From an uncultured Clostridia bacterium (lineage in GTDB: Bacteria > Bacillota > Clostridia > Christensenellales > CAG-138), in NCBI GenBank assembly GCA_947304365.1, contig CAMZAY010000045.1, forward strand, positions 1 to 7,520: a stretch of 7,520 nt of DNA, given 5' to 3'. Shown here piece by piece: positions 1 to 6,800 of the stretch; the stretch's first letter is position 1; each line of letters begins with the position of its first letter. The position numbers were made by a program, and so were the translations under genes. The notes under the pieces are model-generated. The model saw only the letters and a list, made by a program, of their open reading frames with translations, had not been told where the DNA came from and searched no databases.

Positions 1-497
1 CCGAGCCTGTTCTTTTTAGCCTGATCGGTCGTGTAGCCCAGCCATGAAAAAGCTCCGAAAAACGCGGTGCCGACAAAACACCTTTCGCCAAACGAGCCCA
101 CATTCAGCATTACAGTGTCCCCTGAAGCCGCCCGCTCTGCCGCTTTGAGGATATTCTTCGGTATCCCGCAGGCGGAGGCAAAATCGTTTGTACTGCCGCA
201 CGGAAGATACGCTAACGGCTTTTTTACGCCGGCCGCCACAATGCCGTTGACCGTTTCGTTGAGCGTTCCGTCGCCGCCGGCGCATATTACTAAATCGTAT
301 TCGGCTGCGTGCAGCTCTGCTATTTCACATGCTTCACCGCAGCGAGAAGTTAACATGGCGGAAACATTGAATCCCAAGTCCATGAATACCTGCATTATGT
401 TTCCGAGCTGCGTTTCAACGGCGCGTTTCCCCGCAGCGGGATTGGCTATAATCAGCACATTATGCATATCGTTCAATTCTGATTCGGTGATGATCAT
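1..497 (-). CDS. DgkB/YegS-like diacylglycerol (lipid) kinase, catalytic domain, 3' end beyond window
   Basis: The minus-strand reading frame is open from an ATG at 497 to the window edge, giving about 165 residues, which is the N-terminal half of a family usually near 300 residues. Three hallmark motifs of the diacylglycerol kinase catalytic domain are visible: NPAAGK (residues 19-24), the nucleotide-binding GGDGTLNE (74-81), and PCGSTNDFA (99-107), the counterpart of the family's P-x-G-T-x-N-D-F-A. Enzymes of this family phosphorylate diacylglycerol or related lipids with ATP at the inner face of the membrane, recycling lipid for phospholipid synthesis; the exact substrate cannot be read here. 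The ATG at 497 is preferred because GAGGCAGGA lies just upstream; a second Met at residue 11 has no RBS. The gene lies 8 nt after the stop of the small membrane-protein gene, so the two are probably cotranscribed from the promoter at 816-844. The C-terminal lipid-binding half lies outside the window. Confidence 0.93.
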   Translation of the reverse strand, partial: MIITESELNDMHNVLIIANPAAGKRAVETQLGNIMQVFMDLGFNVSAMLTSRCGEACEIAELHAAEYDLVICAGGDGTLNETVNGIVAAGVKKPLAYLPCGSTNDFASACGIPKNILKAAERAASGDTVMLNVGSFGERCFVGTAFFGAFSWLGYTTDQAKKNRL

Positions 498-505
498 ATC
501 CTGCC

Positions 506-727
506 TCAACTGTTTTTACCGGCCGCTCCGCGGATCAAAAAAAGCGTCGTTCCGGCTGCCAGAATGACGCCGGGCAAAAAGCAGAACGCAGCACCGGCAT
601 AACGAAGAAAACCGGCAACGAGTTCCGGCTTTATCAGCAGCGCTGTTCCCAGCCCGAACAGCAAAAAGGCAAGCAGTACGGCAAATACGATCGAATACTT
701 AGCAAGAGCTTTTAAAAATTCATTCAT
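506..727 (-). CDS. Small two-helix membrane protein, unknown function
   Basis: This frame encodes 73 residues starting MNEFLKALAKYS. Two hydrophobic stretches, roughly residues 11-33 and 44-66, are long enough to span the membrane and are joined by a short KPELVAGFLR loop; the tail RGAAGKNS is short and basic. I recognise no family. The start is the ATG at 727, because AAGGAG (minus strand, 742-737) sits 9 nt before it. A longer frame from a TTG at 745 would place that RBS inside the coding sequence. The gene is first in a minus-strand unit with the lipid kinase, whose start is 8 nt downstream of this stop. The arrangement suggests, but does not prove, that the peptide assists or anchors the kinase at the membrane. 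Its short length and bias to hydrophobic residues make homology calls difficult. Confidence 0.72.
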   Translation of the reverse strand: MNEFLKALAKYSIVFAVLLAFLLFGLGTALLIKPELVAGFLRYAGAAFCFLPGVILAAGTTLFLIRGAAGKNS

Positions 728-736
728 CCATCCCCA

Positions 737-742
737 CTCCTT
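737..742 (-). promoter_or_regulatory. Ribosome binding site for the small membrane protein
   Basis: AAGGAG on the minus strand with a 9-nt spacer to the ATG at 727. It decides the start: the upstream TTG at 745 overlaps this site and has no RBS of its own. Confidence 0.7.
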
Positions 743-771
743 CAATGCTCCGGATTCTGTTGATCAGACTA

Positions 772-800
772 TTGACATCGAGATCAACCGGCGTTATAAT
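772..800 (+). promoter_or_regulatory. Consensus sigma-70/sigma-A promoter for the TetR-MMPL-GLUG operon
   Basis: A TTGACA -35 box (772-777) and a TATAAT -10 box (795-800) are separated by exactly 17 bp, so both hexamers and the spacing match the consensus. Transcription is expected to start near 807, leaving a leader of about 105 nt before the regulator ATG at 912. The promoter lies inside the 5' leader expected for the opposite transcript. An exact consensus predicts strong basal activity, which fits a promoter kept in check by a repressor such as the TetR protein it transcribes. Confidence 0.85.
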
Positions 801-824
801 TGTTACACCGTTTCGATTATAACG
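792..824. promoter_or_regulatory. Candidate operator: inverted repeat shared by both promoters
   Basis: CGTTATAAT (792-800) and ATTATAACG (816-824) form a perfect 9-bp inverted repeat with a 15-bp spacer, centred at 808. Part of the symmetry follows from the two TATAAT boxes, but the CGT extension is extra. The outer ATTGACA/TGTCAAT arms (771-777 and 839-845) share the same centre. TetR-family repressors bind such dyads, often in the control region of their own operon, so one occupied site here could block both promoters. The operator call is an inference; the symmetry is directly visible. Confidence 0.45.
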
Positions 825-844
825 GCATCGACATAGATTGTCAA
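816..844 (-). promoter_or_regulatory. Consensus sigma-70/sigma-A promoter for the small membrane protein / lipid kinase unit
   Basis: On the minus strand TTGACA (844-839) and TATAAT (821-816) are again separated by exactly 17 bp. The expected start is near 809, about 80 nt ahead of the ATG at 727. The -10 box is only 15 bp from the -10 box of the plus-strand promoter, so polymerase footprints would overlap and the two promoters should compete. Confidence 0.85.
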
Positions 845-897
845 TTCTTGTTGGGACGGCTGTAACGAAAACGGGCGATATCGTAACGCCGTGACAA

Positions 898-904
898 AAG
901 GCGG
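898..904 (+). promoter_or_regulatory. Ribosome binding site of the TetR-family gene
   Basis: AAGGCGG, one mismatch from AAGGAGG, lies 7 nt before the ATG at 912. It argues against the in-frame GTG at 891, which would put this site inside the coding sequence. Confidence 0.6.
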
Positions 905-911
905 TAATTAT

Positions 912-1472
912 ATGAACGAGCTTGAACGAATGAATATTTTGCGCCTCTCCAATGCGGAGGCAAACAAGATAACGCGGGACTGCATGAAGGCCGCTCTCGT
1001 TAAGCTTTTGAATGAAAAGGATCTTCCGCAAATATCCGTCACGGAGATCGTGACGGCGGCCGGGGTCTCAAGGCCCGCGTTCTACCGTAACTATTCCTCC
1101 AAGGAGGATTTGCTGGAGGACGTTATAGCCTCGGTAAAGGAGCTTCTCTCCAAGGTCGTTATGCTGTGGAGAGCGGCCGAAACGCCTTCCGAAAAGCTGG
1201 AGCGGATGACGCAGGCGTTTACCGAAGCGGGTAAGAACAGCGTGAAGCTCGGCTGGCTTATAAACATCGGGCATCCCCTGCTGACGGACGAGCAGGTGGA
1301 CTCCATCATAGGCGACGAGCACCCCATCTCCGCCTACATGAATACGGCCTGCATCTCCGCCATATTCTCGATAATCCGAAGATGGATAAAGGGCGGCAAG
1401 AAGGAGCCGCCCGAAAGCATGGCTTCGCTCTGCTGCGGGATCATAACCGGCATAAGAGAGGGGCAGGAATGA
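912..1472 (+). CDS. TetR/AcrR-family transcriptional regulator
   Basis: This is a 186-residue protein, the usual length for the family. The N-terminal DNA-binding domain has the typical helix-turn-helix (about residues 41-68): ISVTEIVTAAGVSRPAFYRN followed by YSSKEDLLEDV, matching the family pattern of an xTxxxIxxxAGVSxxxFYxxFxSKExLL type. The C-terminal part, predicted ligand-binding and dimerising, contains WIKGGKKEPPESMASL, which resembles the conserved W-I-x-x-G-x-x-x-x-P-E-x-x-A segment of the TetR C-terminal domains found in many Firmicutes. It is the first gene of the operon, 31 nt upstream of the MMPL transporter, and follows a consensus promoter with a dyad. It is therefore most likely an autorepressor relieved by a substrate or signal connected to the transporter. 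The ligand cannot be deduced. The ATG at 912 is chosen over GTG 891 on RBS position. Confidence 0.92.
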   Translation: MNELERMNILRLSNAEANKITRDCMKAALVKLLNEKDLPQISVTEIVTAAGVSRPAFYRNYSSKEDLLEDVIASVKELLSKVVMLWRAAETPSEKLERMTQAFTEAGKNSVKLGWLINIGHPLLTDEQVDSIIGDEHPISAYMNTACISAIFSIIRRWIKGGKKEPPESMASLCCGIITGIREGQE

Positions 1473-1491
1473 GATACGGTATCGTTTCAAT

Positions 1492-1497
1492 GGAGGG
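1492..1497 (+). promoter_or_regulatory. Strong ribosome binding site deciding the TTG start of the transporter
   Basis: GGAGGG lies 6 nt before the TTG at 1504, an ideal spacing. The first in-frame ATG (1549) has only a weak AAGG far upstream, and using it would leave just a few residues before the first membrane helix. Confidence 0.75.
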
Positions 1498-1503
1498 TTA
1501 GCT

Positions 1504-3807
1504 TTGGAAATAAACAAGCTTAAGGTGGATAATAAGGACAAAAGCGCGATGGATGTTGTCGCCGGGCTTATCGTCAGCCTGCGCTACGTCATATTCGCGC
1601 TGTTTGCCGTCGCGTGCGTCTACTGCGCCATGTCGATGGGAAAGGTCAGGATCAACAGCGATCTGACCGCCTTCCTCCCCGACAGGGCGGAAACGCGCAG
1701 GGGCCTCACCGTTATGGAGGAGGAATTCGTGACCTACGGCACGGCTCAAATCATGGTTTCAAATGTTACATACGAGCGTGCGGAGGCATTGGCGGAGGCG
1801 ATAGCCGACGTCGATCACGTGACCGGCGTGACTTTTGACGATACGAAGGCGCATTACAAAAATGCCGCCGCGCTGTTCGTTGTCTCATTCGACGGGCAGG
1901 ACGACGACCCCGCGCTCAGCGAATCGATGGACGAGATACAAACGATCATCGCGCCGTATGACAACGCCGTGCTGACGCAGGTCGGCAGTGACTATTCCGC
2001 AAAGCTCGCCGAGGAGATAACGGGCGTGCTGCTCATTGCCGCGATAGTCATATTCGCGGTGCTGCTGTTCACTTCGAGAAGCTATTTCGAGGTCGTCATA
2101 TTCGCCGTCGTTTTCGTCGTCGCGGCGCTTCTCAATATGGGTACGAATTTCTGGCTGGGCGAGATATCCTCGATCACCAACTCCATAGCCGTTATCCTTC
2201 AGCTTGCGCTTGCGATAGACTACGCCATCATATTCGCCCACCGCTATCAGGACGAGGCCGCCGCGGGCCCCACGGAAAAGGACGCGCTCATTCGGGCGCT
2301 CTCCAAGTCCATAGTGGAGATATCATCCTCGAGCCTTACCACGGTCTCCGGCCTCATCGCGCTGACGCTGATGCAGTTCCGCATGGGCTACGACCTCGGC
2401 ATAGTGCTTTCAAAGGGCATTATCTGCAGCATGCTGACGGTGTTCCTGCTGATGCCCGGACTTATAATGCTGTTCCCCCGCGCAATGAAAAAGACCGAGC
2501 ACCGATCGTTCGTTCCCGATATAATAGGCTGGGGCAGGTTCCTGATGAAGCGCGGCTGGCTTTTCCTCGTGATATTCGCGCTGATACTGCCGTTTGCGGT
2601 GGTGTTTTCAAGCAAGGCGGAATACGCCTTTTCTGACAGTGCGGTATCGGAGCTTATCCCATCCGAGAGCAGGATGCAGATGCATAAGATAATCGACAGC
2701 TTTGACCCGAGCACCACGGTTGCCGTTCTCGTTCCGACAGGAGATTACGAAAAGGAGAAGGCGATCCTGCGCGAGGCCGAGGCTCTGCCCGAGATAAAGA
2801 GCGCGGTCGGCCTTGCGAATATCGAGGTAAAGGACGGCGCCTGCCTGACCGACGGCTTCACCCCGCGAATGCTTTCGGAGCTTTTCGATATAGAGATCGA
2901 AGAGGCGCGGCTGCTGTTCCGCATCTACGGAATAGAAAACAAGCAGTACGGCGCGGTGCTCGACACCTCCGGCTCCTACAGGGTGCCGCTCGTCGACATG
3001 CTGCTCTACCTCTTTGAAAAGACGGATCAGGGGCTTGTGACGTTGGATGAGGAGCAGGCCGGGCGGATAGCCGACCTTCGCGGCGAGCTTGAACGCGGCG
3101 TCGCGCAGCTGAGAGGCGAAAATTATGACAGGCTCGTCCTGACGTCCTCCGTCCCCACGGAGGGCGAGGAGAGCGTCGCCCTCGTTGAAAAGGTGCGGGA
3201 AATGGCAGAGCGGCGCTACGGCGAGGGCAGCGTACTCGTCCTCGGCGAGATAACGAGCGCGAGGGATCTGCGCGATTCATATAAGAGCGACTCGGTGCTG
3301 ATAAACGTGCTGACGATAGTATTCGTGTTCGCGATCCTGCTGTTCACCTTCAAAAGCCCTGTTGCCGCAGCGGTGCTCGTTTTCGTGATACAGGGCTCGA
3401 TATTTATAAACTTCTCATTCCAGTACATCACGAACACGACGAGCCTTTTCGTCACCAATATGATAGTTTCCGCTATCCAGATGGGCGCGACGATAGATTA
3501 TGCGATAGTCATAATGAACCGCTACCTCGCCTTGAGGAAGCAGATGCCAAAGAAGGAAGCTATGGCGCACGCGGTGAACGAGAGCTTCCCGACGGTCGTG
3601 ACCTCCGGCGCGATAATGACGGTCGCGGGGCTCGTTATCGCGTTCCGCGTGACGGACGTGTATATCGGCCATATCGGGCTTGCCGTCGGGCGCGGCGCGC
3701 TGATATCCGTCATACTTGTGCTGACGGTGCTGCCGCAGCTTATAGTGCTTTTTGATAAGGCGATAGAAAAGACCACTTTCAGGATCGGCGGAAAGGAGGC
3801 GGAGTGA
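1504..3807 (+). CDS. MMPL/RND-superfamily transporter (12 predicted membrane helices)
   Basis: An intact 767-residue protein with the two-fold RND layout. Helix 1 (about 17-42) is followed by an outside domain (43-170), a helix cluster (about 173-325), helix 7 (351-370), a second outside domain (371-595), and a second cluster (597-750). Each half has the family signature in its fourth helix: LALAIDYAIIFAHRY with D239-Y240, and MGATIDYAIVIMNRY with D665-Y666. These correspond to the Asp-Tyr pairs that carry proton relay in MmpL-type pumps. It should therefore be a proton-driven exporter; MMPL relatives move lipids, glycolipids and other hydrophobic molecules across or out of the cytoplasmic membrane. 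The substrate is not readable. The gene starts at TTG with a strong RBS and is probably cotranscribed with the TetR gene upstream. Its 3' end carries the RBS of the next gene, so the two products are likely made in step. Confidence 0.93.
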   Translation: MEINKLKVDNKDKSAMDVVAGLIVSLRYVIFALFAVACVYCAMSMGKVRINSDLTAFLPDRAETRRGLTVMEEEFVTYGTAQIMVSNVTYERAEALAEAIADVDHVTGVTFDDTKAHYKNAAALFVVSFDGQDDDPALSESMDEIQTIIAPYDNAVLTQVGSDYSAKLAEEITGVLLIAAIVIFAVLLFTSRSYFEVVIFAVVFVVAALLNMGTNFWLGEISSITNSIAVILQLALAIDYAIIFAHRYQDEAAAGPTEKDALIRALSKSIVEISSSSLTTVSGLIALTLMQFRMGYDLGIVLSKGIICSMLTVFLLMPGLIMLFPRAMKKTEHRSFVPDIIGWGRFLMKRGWLFLVIFALILPFAVVFSSKAEYAFSDSAVSELIPSESRMQMHKIIDSFDPSTTVAVLVPTGDYEKEKAILREAEALPEIKSAVGLANIEVKDGACLTDGFTPRMLSELFDIEIEEARLLFRIYGIENKQYGAVLDTSGSYRVPLVDMLLYLFEKTDQGLVTLDEEQAGRIADLRGELERGVAQLRGENYDRLVLTSSVPTEGEESVALVEKVREMAERRYGEGSVLVLGEITSARDLRDSYKSDSVLINVLTIVFVFAILLFTFKSPVAAAVLVFVIQGSIFINFSFQYITNTTSLFVTNMIVSAIQMGATIDYAIVIMNRYLALRKQMPKKEAMAHAVNESFPTVVTSGAIMTVAGLVIAFRVTDVYIGHIGLAVGRGALISVILVLTVLPQLIVLFDKAIEKTTFRIGGKEAE
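3792..3799 (+). promoter_or_regulatory. Ribosome binding site of the GLUG/helical protein, inside the transporter 3' end
   Basis: AAAGGAGG ends 10 nt before the ATG at 3810 and 4 nt before an in-frame GTG at 3804 that overlaps the transporter stop; a second GGAG (3801-3804) lies 5 nt before the ATG. The site is embedded in the last transporter codons, which supports translational coupling. Confidence 0.7.
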
Positions 3808-3809
3808 AT

Positions 3810-6800
3810 ATGAAAAAAACAGTGAAAACTCTTGCGCTTCTGCTCTCGCTCGTATTGTTGACCGGCCTTGTGCCTTCGGCCTACGCTTCGCAAAAAACCG
3901 TCAGAATAAGTACGGCGGATGAGCTTGCGGCCCTGAGCGCGGACTGCGTGCTCGATAGCTATTCCAAGGAACTGACCGTCGTCATTGAAAACGATATAGA
4001 CCTGACGGGGACCGGATTTGAGCCTATACCGCTGTTCGGCGGCAGGCTTGAGGGCGGCGGTCACACGATCTCCGGGCTCGAAGTCGGAGGAAGGTTCGGC
4101 TCCGCAGGCTTCATCCGCACGGTGCTTGCGGGGGCCGTGATAAAGGATCTCAACGTCTCCGGCAGCATCGCGCCGACGGACGAGGCTTCATCGGTCGGAG
4201 GGATCGCCGCCGTGAACCAAGGCACGATCTCCGGCTGCTCGTTTGAAGGCGAAGTCTCCTGCCGCGTTTGCGTCGGAGGGATCGCGGGCGTCAACACCGA
4301 GGAGGGCATAATAGAAAACTGCGCCTCAGCGGGCAGCATAGAGGGCGAACACAGCGTCGGCGGCGTCTGCGGGGATAACCGCGGCGTTATACGCTCCTGC
4401 ACGAATAGGGCGATAATAAACGCGGAGATAACCGAGACCCGGACGGGCGTTGAGATAGACCCCGACGAGCTGCTTTCAAGGCTCTCGGAGTTCCGCCTTA
4501 CCGCCGAGGAGCTTGTGGACATAACCGACATCGGCGGCGTGGCGGGCGTCTGCTCCGGCGTGCTGCGGGACTGCAAAAACCTCGGCTCCGTCGGGCACGT
4601 GAACATCGGCTACAACGTCGGCGGCGTCACAGGAAGGCTTTCGGGGCGCATGGCGGGCTGTGAAAACCTCGGCTCTGTGAACGGCCGAAAGGACGTCGGC
4701 GGCATAGTCGGGCAGATAGATCCGTACACCGAATGGAGCGTTTCGAACGAAAAGCTGAATACGCTCCGCGAAAAGCTTTCCGCGCTGCGAAACTCGACAG
4801 ATTTGCTCACGGAGGAGATAGGCGGAACGGAAGAAAGGCTCTCCGCGGATCTGAACGAGCTGATCTACTCGCTTAATGAAGCCAATTCCGCTCTCGATAT
4901 CCTTTCGGGCGACGCGGTGAGCTTCGTGAACGGCAACGTGGAAACGCTGAACCTGCTTGCCGAAAGGGTAACGGAGACTCTGCGGCTGCTATCTCCCGCG
5001 CTTGACGAGCTCTCGGGCTTTACCGAAAAACTGCCGGAGATCTTCGACAAGCTGGCGGGAGCCGTCGATTCGCTTGCCGAGGCGGGCGATATCACGGGAG
5101 AAGTATACGGTGAAGCAGCAGAAGATACAGCGGAAATAAAGGCGGAGATCGAAAGCATAACGGAAGGACTGTCCGCCGTTCTTGCCGAGCTCGAGGCGTT
5201 TGCCGCCGATCCGGAATCAGTGGATGTTTCCGTTATCGTAAGCGATATCGCGGCCTTCACCGCTGAGGCAAGGGAGGGGCTCGGCAGGATACGCGCCCTT
5301 GCCGCTCATATCGGTTTACTTCTGCCGGAGCTTTCTGAGGCAGGCGGGCCGCTTGCCTCCGCGATGAATGCTCTGAGCGAGGCGTTGAGCGCCGCTTCCT
5401 CCGCTTCCGAGTCGCTGGACCGCGCCGAGCGGCTCCTGGCGGAAGCGGTCGATACGCTGTCCCGCTACGACGCGCTCACCTTCACCCCCATAAATGAGGA
5501 TGCCGAGACGCGCAAACGGTTTTTCTCCTCCATAGGGGATGCGTACAGCGCGATGATAAAGCTCTCTGCGGGCGTGGGCGAGAGCGGGCTTAAAGCGAAA
5601 ATCGAAGACGTTTCGGATAAATTATTCGATCTGACGGAGTTTATGATCGATTCGCTTGAGGGCGTGAGGCTCGAGCCGGGCAGCCTGATAGATGACGAAC
5701 CCGACGGCGAATGGACAGGGAACGGCACCATCAGCTCCTGCAAAAACAGCGGTCCCGTTTCCGGGCAGACGAACGTCGGCGGCGCGGCCGGCGCGGTCAC
5801 GCTCGATTTCGAATTCGACCTTGAGGATCAGTTCCGCCTTTCGTCGCTGCTTTCCGGCGGCGCAAGGTACGTGGTGCATTCCGCCGTCACGGACTGTGAA
5901 AACAGCGGCGTGATAACCGCGCGCGGAAGCTGTGCGGGAGGCGTCGTGGGCAGGATGGACTTCGGCACGGTGAAGGGCAGCAGCTCCTCCGGCAACATAT
6001 CGGCCTCATCCTATGCGGGCGGTGTCGCCGGCAAATGCGCCGGGACCGTTTCGGGCTGCATGACCCGTGTGCGCGTTGAAGCGGCGAGCTACGAGGGAGG
6101 CATCGCGGGATACTCCCGCAATATAAACGATTGCTTCACGATACCGGAGCTTTGCGGGGACGCAAGCTTTAAGGGCGCCGTCTCGGGCTTTTCCGAGGAG
6201 AGCGCGGCGAACTGTTTCTATGCGGACTGTGCCGTTGGCGGCGTGGACGGGGCAAGCTATGAAGGCTGCGCCGAGAGGATCGACTATGAGGAGCTGCTGC
6301 GAAGGAGCGGCAACACGGAGCTCTTCGGAAGCGTCTCCGTCTCATTCATCAAGGACGGCGAAACCTTCGCCGAGGTCACGCTTCCCTACGGAGGAAGCCT
6401 CGAAGAGCTGCCCGAGGTCGCCGACAGCGACGGACGGCATTGGAAATGGGAGGCGGAGAGCACGGACGGACTTATCACCGATCGGATCATAGAAGGCGCT
6501 TATTTCAGCCCCGTGTACGTTCTGTCGACCGGGGAGGATCTGCCCGAATGCCTCGTTGAAGGGATCTTCGACGAAAGCCTAAGGCTTGAGCTTGGAGAGT
6601 TCTCCCCTGCCTCCGGCGCATCGTCGGTCGATCCGGATCGCATAATAAGCTCGGGTACCGTCCGCGTCGACGGCTGTTCCGACTCGCTTTCGGTGCATCT
6701 GCGCGCCGAAAAGGGCGGGGTGCTCTACACCGAGGGGTCGGGCGGAAGGCTCGTAAAAACAGATTACACGGTCGATGGAAGCTATATCATATTCCCGCTG

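Noticed and set aside
728..745. TTG start at 745 for the small membrane protein
   Set aside because: It overlaps the AAGGAG site that serves the ATG at 727 and adds only KEWGW-type residues ahead of a normal start.
891..911. Seven-codon N-terminal extension of the TetR protein from GTG 891
   Set aside because: It would place the AAGGCGG ribosome binding site inside the gene, and no RBS precedes the GTG. The ATG at 912 is better placed.
807..911. Riboswitch or structured leader ahead of the TetR gene
   Set aside because: Only a 5-bp CCGTT/AACGG stem and a short CGATATCG palindrome are visible. There is no recognisable aptamer and no terminator-antiterminator pair.
1504..1551. ATG 1549 as the transporter start
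   Set aside because: The RBS there is weak and distant, whereas GGAGGG is 6 nt before TTG 1504.
2858..3280. Arg/Pro/Ala-rich minus-strand open frame opposite the transporter
   Set aside because: Composition is typical of antisense shadow in GC-rich coding DNA, with no RBS and no recognisable domain.
4576..4675. Exact 13-bp direct repeats as a possible mobile element or CRISPR-like feature
   Set aside because: They are in frame, 29 codons apart, and simply encode the KNLGS/ENLGS part of two GLUG rungs. No regular repeat-spacer array exists anywhere in the window.
4061..5800. Series of Ser/Thr/Pro-rich minus-strand open frames opposite the GLUG/helical gene
   Set aside because: They are the complement of biased repeat codons. 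The plus frame has a signal peptide, repeats and a membrane anchor, and runs unbroken.
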